Origin: Antedon mediterranea | Taxonomy: Eukaryota > Echinodermata > Crinoidea > Comatulida > Antedonidae | Reading direction: 5' to 3' | Length of the DNA: 64,000 nucleotides | Assembly (NCBI RefSeq): GCF_964355755.1 | Contig: NC_092677.1 | Span: 21,672,101-21,736,100 of the forward strand | Part shown: in pieces, positions 7,207-19,000 of the stretch | How positions within the stretch are numbered: position 1 is the stretch's first letter | How the letters are laid out: each line of letters begins with the position of its first letter | The notes under the pieces: model-generated | The model's input: only the letters and a program-made list of their open reading frames with translations | Told to the model about the DNA's origin: nothing | The model's database searches: none | Position numbers and translations under genes: made by a program

Positions 7207-9622
7207 TTGTTTCTGATTGAAAAAAATGTTCACTTGTTTAGGCCTGATATTTACAACCCTCAAAATATCACACTTTCAAAAACAATATTTATTTTCAAAT
7301 AAAAAAAAAATATCCTTACAGGTTGGAACCCGCTACTGAGAGCACTCAAACCTGCGTATTACCCGTTACGCCACAAACCAGTAGATAACTGAAGAGCTGA
7401 TAATAGTCTATTTATATGAAATTAATGATCAATCAATGAAAAATAATGCCATGCAACTTTGTTTCTGATTTAAAAAAAGATCCATTTGTTTAGGCCTGAC
7501 ATTCACAACCCTCAAAATATCTCACTTTCAAAAACAATATTATTTTCAATAAAAAAAAAACAAAATACAAAATATCCGTAGAGGTTCGAACCCACTAGTG
7601 AGAGCACTCAAACTTGAGCATTACCCGTTACGCAACAAACCAGTAGATGACTGAAGAGCTGATAATACTCTATTTATATGAAATTAATGATCAATCAATG
7701 AAAAATAATGCCATGCAACTTTGTTTCTGATTTTAAAAAAGGTTCATTTGTTTAGGCCTGACATTTACAACCCTCAAAATATCTCACTTTCAATAAAAAT
7801 ATTTATTTTCAATTAAAAAAAAAAGAAATAACCCTAGAGGTTCGAACCCACTACTGCGAGCACTCAAACTTGAGCATTACTCGTTACGCCTCAAACCAGT
7901 AGATGACTGAAGAGCTGATAATACTCTATTTATATGAAATGAATAATAAATCAATGAAAAATAATGCCATGCAACTTTGTTTCTGATTTTAAAAAAGATC
8001 CATTTGTTTAGGCCTGACATTCACAACCCTAAAAAATATCTCATTTTCCCAAAAAATATTTATTTTCAATAAGAAAAAAAAAAGCAATATCCCTAGAGGT
8101 TGGAACCCGCTACTGAGAGCACTCAAACCTGGGTATTACCCGTTACGCCACAAACCAGTAGATACCTGAAGAGCTGATAATAGTCTATTTATATGAAATT
8201 AATGATCAATCAATGAAAAATAATGCCATGCAACTTTGTTTCTGATTTTAAAAAAGGTTCACTTGTTTAGGCCTGACATTTACAACCCTCAAAATATCTC
8301 ACTTTCAAAAACAATATTTATTTTCAATAAAAAAAAAAAAAAAAAAAAATATTCGTAGAGGTTCGAACCACTACTGCGAGAACTCAAACCTGAGCATTAC
8401 CCGTTACGCCACAAACCAGTAGATGACTGAAGAGCTGATAATAGTCTATTTATATGAAATGAATAATAAATCAGTGAAAAATAATGCCATGCAACTTTGT
8501 TTCTGATTTAAAAAAAGGTTCACTTGTTTAGGCCTTACATTTACAACCCTAAAAATATCTCACTTTCAAAAACAATATTTATTTTCAATTTAAAAAAAAA
8601 AATCCCTAGAGGTTCGAACCCACTACTGAGAGAACTCAAACCTGAGCATTATCCGTTACGCCACCAACCAGTAGGTGACTGAGGAGCTGATAATAGTCTA
8701 TTTATATGAAATAAATGATCAATCAATGAAAAATAATGCCATGCAACTTTGTTTCTGATTTTAAAAAAGGTTCACTTGTTTTGGCCTGACATTTACAACC
8801 CTCAAAATATCTCACTTTCAAAAACAATATTTTTTCAATTAAAAAAAAAAAGAAATAAAATATCAGTAGAGGTTTGAACCCACTAGTGAGAGCACTCAAA
8901 CTTGAGCATTACCCGCTACGCCACAAACCAGTAGATGACTGAAGAGCTGATAATACTCTATTTATATGAAATAAATAATAAATCAATGAAAAATAATGCC
9001 ATGCAACGTTGTTTCTGATTTTAAAAAAGGTTCATTTGTTTAGGCCTGTCATTTACAACCCTCAAAATATCTCACCTTAAAAAAAAATATTTATTTTCAA
9101 TAAAAAAAAAAAGAAAAGAAATATCCCTAGAGGTTCGAACCCACTACTGCGAGAACTCAAACTTGAGCATTACCCGTTACGCCTCAAACCAGTAGATGAC
9201 TGAAGAGCTGATAATACTCTATTTATATGAAATGAATAATAAATCAATGAAAAATAATGCCATGCAACTTTGTTTCTGATTTTAAAAAAGGTTCACTTGT
9301 TTAGGCCTGACATTTACAACCCTCAAAATATCTCACCTTCAAAAACAATATTTATTTTCAAATAAAAAAAAAAGAAAAAAAATATCCCTAGAAGTTCGAA
9401 CCCACTATTGAAATCACTCAAACCTGAGCATTAACCGTTCGCCGCAAACCATTTTATGACTGAAGAACTGATAATAGTCTATTTATATGAAATGGATGAT
9501 CAATCAATGAAAAATAATGCCATGCAACTTTGTTTCTGATCTTAAAAAAGGTTCACTTGTTTAGGCCTGACATTTACAACCCTCAAAATATCTCAATTTC
9601 AAAAACAATATTTATTTTAAAT

Positions 9623-9633
9623 AAAAAAAAAAA
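9623..9633 (-). terminator. T11 run: candidate Pol III terminator of the monomer
   Basis: On the minus strand 11 T residues begin nine bases after the tRNA-like 3' end, and a T4 lies in between (atattttg). Every monomer has such a run, from about 6 to 25 T, always at this place. It fits a Pol III stop signal, although a neutral A tract cannot be excluded. Confidence 0.5.
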
Positions 9634-9651
9634 GAAACAAAATATCCGTAG

Positions 9652-9662
9652 AGGTTCGAACC
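9652..9662 (-). promoter_or_regulatory. B box (TFIIIC site) of the satellite monomer
   Basis: GGTTCGAACCT on the minus strand matches the Pol III B box GGTTCGANNCC at all but the last base. It lies inside the 12-bp palindrome gggttcgaaccc, so the plus strand also reads as a B box. Many B-type monomers have aggatcgaacc here, which gives GGTTCGATCCT. A and J types lack one T and K types change G57. Confidence 0.6.
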
Positions 9663-9693
9663 CACTAGTGAGAGCACTCAAACTTGAGCATTA

Positions 9694-9705
9694 CCCGTTA
9701 CGCCA
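9694..9705 (-). promoter_or_regulatory. A box of the satellite monomer
   Basis: TGGCGTAACGGG fits the A-box consensus TRGYNNANNNG. It begins 43 bp upstream of the B box, within the range of ordinary tRNA genes. Subtype E has lost a base here (gttcgcc in place of gttacgcc). C and D types change the first T to A (gcctcaaacc on the plus strand). Confidence 0.6.
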
Positions 9706-9740
9706 CAAACCAGTAGATGACTGAAGAGCTGACAATACTC

Positions 9741-9748
9741 TATTTATA
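9741..9748 (-). promoter_or_regulatory. TATA box upstream of the tRNA-like element
   Basis: TATAAATA on the minus strand spans positions -36 to -29 from the inferred first tRNA nucleotide (9712). That is where upstream TATA elements of Pol III genes sit. The motif is kept in nearly all monomers, and F types have TATATATA instead. It is missing from the shortened monomer at 6516. Confidence 0.55.
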
Positions 9749-10575
9749 TGAAATGAATGATCAATCAATGAAAAATAATGCCATGCAACTTTGTTTCTGA
9801 TTTTAAAAAAGGTCCACTTGTTTAGGCCTGTCATTTACAACCCTCAAAATATCTCACCTTCAAAAAAAATATTTATTTTCAATAAAAAAAAAAAAGAAAA
9901 GAAATATCCCTAGAGGTTCGAACCCACTACTGCGAGCACTCAAACTTGAGCATTACCCGTTACGCCTCAAACCAGTAGATGACTGAAGAGCTGATAATAC
10001 TCTATTTATATGAAATGAATAATAAATCAATGAAAAATAATGCCATGCAACTTTGTTTCTGATTTAAAAAAAGGTTCACTTGTTTAGGCCTGACATTTAC
10101 AACCCTCAAAATATCTCACTTTCAAAAACAATATTTATTTTAAATAAAAAAAAAAAAGAAACAAAATATCCGTAGAGGATCGAACCCACTAGTGAGATCA
10201 CTCAAACTTGAGCATTACCCGTTACGCCACAAACCAGTAGATGACTGAAGAGCTGATAATACTCTATTTATATGAAATAAATAATAAATCAATGAAAAAT
10301 AATGCCATGCAACTTTGTTTCTGATTTTAAAAAAGGTCCACTTGTTTAGGCCTGACATTTACAACCCTCAAAATATCTCACTTTCAAAAACAATATTTAT
10401 TTTCAATAAAAAAAAAAAAAAAAAAAATATTCGTAGAGGTTCGAACCCACTACTGCGAGAACTCAAACCTGAGCATTACCCGTTACGCCTCAAACCAGTA
10501 GATGACTGAAGAGCTGATAATACTCTATTTATATGAAATTAATAATAAATCAATGAAAAATAATGCAATGCAACT

Positions 10576-12132
10576 TTGTTTCTGATTTTAAAAAAGGTTC
10601 ATTTGTTTAGGCCTGTCATTTACAACCCTCAAAATATCTCACCTTCAAAAAAAATATTTATTTTCAATAAAAAAAAAAGAAAAGAAATATCCCTAGAGGT
10701 TCGAACCCACTACTGCGAGCACTCAAACTTGAGCATTACCCGTTACGCCTCAAACCAGTAGATGACTGAAGAGCTGATAATACTCTATTTATATGAAATG
10801 AATAATAAATCAATGAAAAATAATGCCATGCAACTTTGTTTCTGATTTTAAAAAAGGTTCACTTGTTTAGGCCTGACATTTACAACCCTCAAAATATCTC
10901 ACCTTCAAAAACAATATTTATTTTCAAATAAAAAAAAAAAGAAAAAAAATATCCCTAGAAGTTCGAACCCACTATTGAAATCACTCAAACCTGAGCATTA
11001 ACCGTTCGCCGCAAACCATTTTATGACTGAAGAGCTGCTAATAGTCTATTAATATGAAATGGATGATCAATCAATGAAAAATAATGCCATGCAACTTTGT
11101 TTCTGATTTTAAAAAAGGTTCACTTGTTTAGGCCTGACAGTTGCAACCCTCAAAATATCTCACTTTCAAAAACAATATTTATTTTCAATTAAAAAAAAAA
11201 GAAAAAAAAAATACCCGTATAGGTTCGAACCCACTACTGTGAGCACTCAAACCTGAGCATTACACGTTACGCCACAAACCAGTAGATGACTGAGGAGCTG
11301 ATAATAGTCTATATATATGAGATGAATGATCAATCAATGAAAAATAATGCCATGTAACTTTGTTTCTGATTGAAAAAAATGTTCACTTGTTTAGGCCTGA
11401 CATTTACAACCCTCAAAATATCTCACTTTCAAAAACAATATTTATTTTCAAATAAAAAAAAAAAAAAAAAATATCCCTAGAAGTTCGAACCCACTATTGA
11501 AATCACTCAAAACTGAGCATTACCCGTTACGCCGCAAACCAGTATATAACTGAAGAGCTGATAATAGTCTATTTATATGAAATGGATGATCAACCAATGA
11601 AAAATAATGCCATGCAACTTTGTTTCTGATTTTAAAAAAGGTCCACTTGTTTAGGCCTGACATTTACAACCCTCAAAATATCTCACTTTCAAAAACAATA
11701 TTTATTTTCAATTTAAAAAAAAAAAATCCCTAGAGGTTCGAACCCACTACTGAAAGCACTCAAACCTGAGCATTATCCGTTACGCCACAAACCAGTAGAT
11801 GACTGCGGAGCTGATAACAGTCTATTTATATGAAATGAATGATCCATCAATGTAAAATGATGTTATGCAAATTTGTTTCTGATTTTTAAAAAAGGTTCAC
11901 TTGGTTAGGCTTGACATTTAAAACCCTCAAAATATCTCACTTTCAAAAACCATATTTATTTTCAATTTAAAAAAAAGAAAAAAAATATCCCTTGAGGTTC
12001 GACCCACTCCTCACAGCACTCAAACCTGAGCATTACCCGCTACGCCACAAACCAGTAGATGACTGAAGAGCTGATAATAGTCTATTTATATGAAATGAAT
12101 TATCAATCAATGAAAAATAATGCCATGCAACT
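10576..12132. repeat. Cassette D-E-F-G-H/I-J
   Basis: Starts are D 10576, E 10836, F 11097, G 11360, a 253-bp H/I hybrid 11620 and J 11873. The hybrid begins as H (ctactgaaagcac) and ends as I (gataacagtc, gatccatcaatg). Compared with the full cassette at 30319, one monomer has therefore been lost by H-I fusion. Confidence 0.8.
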
Positions 12133-14473
12133 TTGTTTCTGATTTTAAAAAAGGTCCACTTGTTTAGGCCTGACATTTACAACCCTCAAAATATCTCCCT
12201 TTCAAAAACCATATTTATTTTCAATTTAAAAAAAAAAGAAAAAAAATATCCCTAGAGGTTCGACCCACTACTCAGAGCACTCAAAATTGAGCATTACCCG
12301 TTACGCCACAAACCAGTAGATGACTGAAGAGCTGATAATAGTCTATTTATATGAAATGAATGATCAATCAATGAAAAATAATGCCATGCAACTTTGTTTC
12401 TGATTTAAAAAAAGGTTCACTTGTTTAGGCCTGACATTTACAACCCTAAAAATATCTCACTTTCAAAAACAATATTTATTTTCAATTTAAAAAAAAAAAT
12501 CCCTAGAGGTTCGAACCCACTACTGAGAGAACTCAAACCTGAGCATTATCCGTTACGCCACCAACCAGTAGGTGACTGAGGAGCTGATAATAGTCTATTT
12601 ATATGAAATAAATGATCAATCAATGAAAAATAATGCCATGCAACTTTGTTTCTGATTTTAAAAAAGGTTCACTTGTTTTGGCCTGACATTTACAACCCTC
12701 AAAATATCTCACTTTCAAAAACAATATTTTTTCAATTAAAAAAAAAAGAAATAAAATATCAGTAGAGGTTTGAACCCACTAGTGAGAGCACTCAAACTTG
12801 AGCATTACCCGCTACGCCACAAACCAGTAGATGACTGAAGAGCTGATAATACTCTATTTATATGAAATAAATAATAAATCAATGAAAAATAATGCCATGC
12901 AACTTTGTTTCTGATTTTAAAAAAGGTTCATTTGTTTAGGCCTGTCATTTACAACCCTCAAAATATCTCACCTTAAAAAAAATATTTATTTTCAATAAAA
13001 AAAAAAGAAAAGAAATATCCCTAGAGGTTCGAACCCATTACTGCGAGCACTCACACTTGAGCATTACCCGTTACGCCTCAAACCAGTAGATGACTGAAGA
13101 GCTGATAATACTCTATTTATATGAAATGAATAATAAATCAATGAAAAATAATGCCATGCAACTTTGTTTCTGATTTTAAAAAAGGTTCACTTGTTTAGGC
13201 CTGACATTTACAACCCTCAAAATATCTCACCTTCAAAAACAATATTTATTTTCAAATAAAAAAAAAAGAAAAAAAATATCCCTAGAAGTTCGAACCCACT
13301 ATTGAAATCACTCAAACCTGAGCATTAACCGTTCGCCGCAAACCATTTTATGACTGAAGAGCTGATAATAGTCTATTTATATGAAATGGATGATCAATCA
13401 ATGAAAAATAATGCCATGCAACTTTGTTTCTGATTTTAAAAAAGGTTCACTTGTTTAGGCCTGACATTTACAACCCTCAAAATATCTCAATTTCAAAAAC
13501 AATATTTATTTTAAATAAAAAAAAAAAAGAAACAAAATATCCGTAGAGGTTCGAACCCACTAGTGAGAGCACTCAAACTTGAGCATTACCCGTTACGCCA
13601 CAAACCAGTAGATGACTGAAGAGCTGACAATACTCTATTTATATGAAATGAATGATCAATCAATGAAAAATAATGCCATGCAACTTTGTTTCTGATTTTA
13701 AAAAAGGTCCACTTGTTTAGGCCTGACATTTACAACCCTCAAAATATCTCACTTTCAAAAACAATATTTATTTTCAATAAAAAAAAAAAAAAAAAAAAAA
13801 ATATTCGTAGAGGTTCGAACCCACTACTGCGAGAACTCAAACCTGAGCATTACCCGTTACGCCTCAAACCAGTAGATGACTGAAGAGCTGACAATACTCT
13901 ATTTATATGAAATGAATGATCAATCAATGAAAAATAATGCCATGCAACTTTGTTTCTGATTTTAAAAAAGGTCCACTTGTTTAGGCCTGACATTTACAAC
14001 CCTCAAAATATCTCACCTTCAAAAAAAATATTTATTTTCAATAAAAAAAAAAAAGAAAAGAAATATCCCTAGAGGTTCGAACCCACTACTGCGAGCACTC
14101 AAACTTGAGCATTACCCGTTACGCCTCAAACCAGTAGATGACTGAAGAGCTGATAATACTCTATTTATATGAAATGAATAATAAATCAATGAAAAATAAT
14201 GCCATGCAACTTTGTTTCTGATTTTAAAAAAGGTTCACTTGTTTAGGCCTGACATTTACAACCCTCAAAATATCTCACCTTCAAAAAAAATATTTATTTT
14301 CAATAAAAAAAAAAAAGAAAAGAAATATCCCTAGAGGTTCGAACCCACTACTGCGAGCACTCAAACTTGAGCATTACCCGTTACGCCTCAAACCAGTAGA
14401 TGACTGAAGAGCTGATAATACTCTATTTATATGAAATGAATAATAAATCAATGAAAAATAATGCCATGCAACT

Positions 14474-15249
14474 TTGTTTCTGATTTTAAAAAAGGTTCAC
14501 TTGTTTAGGCCTGACATTTACAACCCTCAAAATATCTCACCTTCAAAAACAATATTTATTTTCAAATAAAAAAAAAAGAAAAAAAATATCCCTAGAAGTT
14601 CGAACCCACTATTGAAATCACTCAAAACTGAGCATTACCCGTTACGCCGCAAACCAGTATATAACTGAAGAGCTGATAATAGTCTATTTATATGAAATGG
14701 ATGATCAACCAATGAAAAATAATGCCATGCAACTTTGTTTCTGATTTTAAAAAAGGTCCACTTGTTTAGGCCTGACATTTACAACCCTCAAAATATCTCA
14801 CTTTCAAAAACAATATTTATTTTCAATTTAAAAAAAAAAAAATCCCTAGAGGTTCGGACCCACTACTGAAAGCACTCAAACCTGAGCATTATCCGTTACG
14901 CCACAAACCAGTAGATGACTGCGGAGCTGATAATAGTCCATTTATATGAAATGAATGATCAATCAATGAAAAATAATGCCATGCAACTTTGTTTCTGATT
15001 TTAAAAAAGGTCCACTTGTTTAGGCCTGACATTTACAACCCTCAAAATATCTCGCTTTCAAAAACAATATTTATTTTCAATTAAAAAAAAAAGAAAAAAA
15101 ATATTAGTAGAGGTTCGAACCAACTACTGCGAGAACTCAAACCTGAGCACTACCGGTTACGCCACAAACCAGTAGATGACTGAAGAGCTGATAATACTCT
15201 ATTTATATGAAATTAATAATAAATCAATGAAAAATAATGACATGCAACT
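14474..15249. repeat. Shortened cassette E/G-H-I
   Basis: The first monomer starts as E (caccttcaaaaac, caaataaaa) and ends as G (tcaaaactgag, cagtatataac), so F has been deleted by exchange between E and G. H (14735) and I (14989) follow in the normal order. Confidence 0.78.
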
Positions 15250-16030
15250 TTGTTTCTGATTTTAAAAAAGGTTCACTTGTTTAGGCCTGACATTTACAAC
15301 CCTCAAAATATCTCACTTTCAAAAACAATATTTATTTTAAATAAAAAAAAAAAAGAAACAAAATATCCCTAGAGGTTCGACCCACTACTCAGAGCACTCA
15401 AACCTGAGCATTACCCGTTACGCCACAAACCAGTAGATGACTGAAGAGCTGATAATAGTCTATTTATATGAAATGAATGATCAATCAATGAAAAATAATG
15501 CCATGCAACTTTGTTTCTGATTTTAAAAAATATCCATTTGTTTAGGCCTGACATTCACAACCCTAAAAAATATCTCATTTTCAAAAAAAATATTTATTTT
15601 CAATAAGAAAAAAAAAAGCAATATCCCTAGAGGTTCGAACCCACTACTGCGAGAACTCAAACCTGAGCATTACCCGTTACGCCTCAAACCAGTAGATGAC
15701 TGAAGAGCTGATAATACTCTATTTATATGAAATTAATAATAAATCAATGAAAAATAATGCCATGCAACTTTGTTTCTGATTTTAAAAAAGGTTCACTTGT
15801 TTAGGCCTGACATTTACAACCCTCAAAATATCTCACTTTCAAAAACAATATTTATATTAAATAAAAAAAAAAAGAAACAAAATATCCGTAGAGGATCGAA
15901 CCCACTAGTGAGAGCACTCAAACTTGAGCATTACCCGTTACGCCTCAAACCAGTAGATGACTGAAGAGCTGCTAATACTCTATTTATATGAAATAAATAA
16001 TAAATCAATGAAAAATAATGCCATGCAACT

Positions 16031-19000
16031 TTGTTTCTGATTTTAAAAAAGGTCCACTTGTTTAGGCCTGACATTTACAACCCTCAAAATATCTCACTTT
16101 CAAAAACCATATTTATTTTCAATTTAAAAAAAAAAGAAAAAAATATCCCTAGAGGTTCGACCCACTACTCAGAGCACTCAAAATTGAGCATTACCCGTTA
16201 CGCCACAAACCAGTAGATGACTGAAGAGCTGATAATAGTCTATTTATATGAAATGAATGATCAATCAATGAAAAATAATGCCATGCAACTTTGTTTCTGA
16301 TTTAAAAAAAGGTCCACTTGTTTAGGGCTGACATTTACAACCCTCAAACTATCTCACTTTCAAAAACCATATTTATTTTAAATTTAAAAAAAAAAGAAAA
16401 AAAATATTCGTAGAGGTTCGAACCCACCACTGCGAGAACTCAAACCTGAGCACTACCAGTTACGCTACAAACCAGTAGATGACTGAAGAGCTGATAATAG
16501 TCTATTTATATGAAATTAATAATAAATCAATGAAAAATAATGCCATGCAACTTTCTTTCTGATTTTAAAAAAGGTTCACTTGTTTAGGCCTGACATTTAC
16601 AACCCTCAAAATATCTCACTTTCAAAAACAATATTTATTTAAAAAAAAAAAAAAAAAACAAAATCTTCGTAGAGGTTCGAACCCACTAGTGAGAGAACTC
16701 AAACTTGAGCATTACCCGTTACGCCACAAACCAGTAGATGACTGAAGAGCTGATAATACTCTATTTATATGAAATAAATAATAAATCAATGAAAAATAAT
16801 GCCATGCAACTTTGTTTCTGATTTTAAAAAAGGTCCACTTGTTTAGGCCTGACATTTACAACCCTCAAAATATCTCACTTTAAAAAACCATATTTATTTT
16901 CAAATTAAAAAAAAAAGAAAAAAATATCCCTAGAGGTTCGACCCACTACTCAGAGCACTCAAAACTGAGCATTACCCGTTACGCCACAAACCAGTAGATG
17001 ACTGAAGAGCTGATAATAGTCTATTTATATGAAATGAATGATCAATCAATGAAAAATAATGCCATGCAACTTTGTTTCTGATTTAAAAAAAGGTTCACTT
17101 GTATAGGCCTGACATTTACAACCCTAAAAATATCTCACTTTCAAAAACAATATTTATTTTCAATTTTAAAAAAAAAATCCCTAGAGGTTCGAACCCACTA
17201 CTGAGAGAACTCAAACCTGAGAATTATCCGTTACGCCACCAACCAGTAGGTGACTGAGGAGCTGATAATAGTCTATTTATATGAAATGAATGATCAATCA
17301 ATGAAAAATAATGCCATGAAGCTTTGTTTCTGATTTTAAAAAAGGTTCACTTGTTTTGGCCTGACATTTACAACCCTCAAAATATCTCACTTTCAAAAAC
17401 AATATTTTTTCAATTAAAAAAAAAAAAGAAATAAAATATCAGTAGAGGTTCGAACCCACTAGTGAGAGCACTCAAACTTGAGCATTACCCGTTACGCCAC
17501 AAACCAGTAGATGACTGAATAGCTGATAATAGTCTATTTATATGAAATGAATGATCAATCAATGAAAAATAATGCCATGCAACTTTGTTTCTGATTTTAA
17601 AAAAGGTTCACTTGTTTAGGCCTGATATTTACAACCCTCAAAATATCTCACTTTCAAAAACCATATTTATTTTCAATTTTAAAAAAAAAGAAAAAAAATA
17701 TCCCTAGAGGTTCAACCCACTACTCAGAGCACTCAAACCTGAGCATTACCCGTTACGCCACAAACCAGTAGATGAATGAAGAGCTGATAATAGTCTATTT
17801 ATATGAAATGAATGATCAATCAATGAAAATAATGCCATGCAACTTTGTTTCTGATTTTAAAAAAGGTCCACTTGTTTAGGCCTGACATTTACAACCCTCA
17901 AAATATCTCACTTTCAAAAACAATATTTATTTTAAATAAAAAAAAAAAAAGAAACAAAATATCCGTAGAGGATCGAACCCACTAGTGAGAGCACTCATAC
18001 TTGAGCATTACCCGTTACGCCTCAAACCAGTAGATGACTGAAGAGCTGCTAATACTCTATTTATATGAAATAAATAATAAATCAATGAAAAATAATGCCA
18101 TGCAACTTTGTTTCTGATTTTAAAAAAGGTCCACTTGTTTAGGCCTGACATTTACAACCCTCAAAATATCTCACTTTCAAAAACAATATTTATTTTCAAT
18201 AAAAAAAAAAAAAAAAAATATTCGTAGAGGTTCGAACCCACTACTGCGAGAACTCAAACCTGAGCATTACCCGTTACGCCTCAAACCAGTAGATGACTGA
18301 AGAGCTGATAATACTCTATTTATATGAAATTAATAATAAATCAATGAAAAATAATGCCATGCAACTTTGTTTCTGATTTTAAAAAAGGTCCACTTGTTTA
18401 GGCCTGACATTTACAACCCTCAAAATATCTCGCTTTCAAAAACAATATTTATTTTCAATTAAAAAAAAAAGAAAAAAAATATTAGTAGAGGTTCGAACCC
18501 ACTACTGCGAGAACTCAAACCTGAGCACTACCGGTTACGCCACAAACCAGTAGATGACTGAAGAGCTGATAACAGTCTATTTATATGAAATGAATGATCC
18601 ATCAATGTAAAATGATGTTATGCAACTTTGTTTCTGATTTTTAAAAAAGGTCCACTTGTTTAGGCCTGACATTTACAACCCTCAAAATATCTCACTTTCA
18701 AAAACAATATTTATTTTCAATTTAAAAAAAAAAGAAAAAAAGTATCCCTAGAGGTTCGACCCACTACTCAGAGCACTCAAACCTGAGCATTACTTGTTAC
18801 GCCACAAACCAGTAGATAACTGAAGAGCTGATAATAGTCTATTTATATGGAATTAATGATAAATCAATGAAAAATAATGCCATGCAACTTTGTTTCTGAT
18901 TTTAAAAAAGGTCCACTTGTTTAGGCCTGACATTTACAACCCTCAAAATATCTCACTTTCAAAAACAATATTTTTTTCAATAAAAAAAAAAAAAAAAAAA

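Larger units (their letters stand above)
2869..8496. repeat. Satellite block: mixed subtypes, including damaged monomers
   Basis: About 22 monomers, counting phase from ttgtttctg. The order is K' (2869), B (3113), A (3377), L (3640), D (3901), E (4162), F (4422), G/L hybrid (4685), A (4946), A (5207), K (5482), F/K hybrid (5740), B/L hybrid (5992), A (6254), a 206-bp shortened A (6516), a D-like copy (6722), a shortened copy near 6965, G/K (7207), B (7459), D (7721), K (7977) and C (8236). This is the least regular part of the array. No gene is present. Confidence 0.93.
9642..9712 (-). ncRNA. tRNA-like element of the satellite (representative copy)
   Basis: In tRNA numbering, T8 is 9705, G53 is 9661 and the 3' acceptor strand is 9642-9648. 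The distance from T8 to the T loop is that of a normal tRNA. The D stem GCGT/ATGC pairs fully (one G-T) around a loop containing the invariant GG. The T loop TTCGAAC is canonical, but only three of five T-stem pairs form. Only five acceptor pairs form (positions 3-7, three of them wobble), and the anticodon stem does not pair. It therefore resembles the promoter head of a tRNA-derived SINE more than a tRNA. A transcript of about 90-110 nt would be predicted. Transcription is inferred, not shown. Confidence 0.6.
9530..9790. repeat. Representative B-type satellite monomer
   Basis: One 261-bp unit in the phase used here. On the plus strand it reads ttgtttctgat, ggttcacttgtttaggcctg, acatttacaaccctc, a poly-A tract, the tRNA-like element in reverse, gactgaagagctga, tatttatatgaaat, and the invariant aataatgccatgcaac. 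The minus strand carries all the Pol III signals listed separately below. Short plus-strand reading frames of 60-65 codons start only at TTG, cross the A tract and change frame with its length, so I do not regard them as genes. Confidence 0.9.
8497..16030. repeat. Satellite block: repeated H'-L-D'-E-B string and first D-J cassette
   Basis: About 29 monomers. The string H' (8497), L (8749), D' (9009), E (9270), B (9530) recurs about 3.9 kb to the right, near 12395-13685, and its L-D'-E-B part recurs near 28495-29534. A cassette D-E-F-G-H/I-J occupies 10576-12132. Two adjacent D monomers near 13950 and 14213 are followed by a fused E/G monomer (14474), H (14735) and I (14989). A K' monomer lies near 15515. 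No gene is present. Confidence 0.93.

Noticed and set aside
9649-9663. CENP-B box in the satellite
   Set aside because: TTCGAACCTCTACGG on the minus strand resembles the CENP-B box NTTCGNNNNANNCGGGN but misses the fixed A, and the CGG is shifted by one base.
9642-9712. A functional tRNA gene in each monomer
   Set aside because: The A box, D stem and T loop are good, but the anticodon stem does not pair, the acceptor has at most five pairs, mostly wobble, and the T stem has three of five. It is called tRNA-like only.
9741-9748. Pol II TATA promoter reading the plus strand (tatttata)
   Set aside because: On the plus strand it is followed by no reading frame and lies downstream of the poly-A tract. 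Its minus-strand reading sits exactly at a Pol III TATA position.
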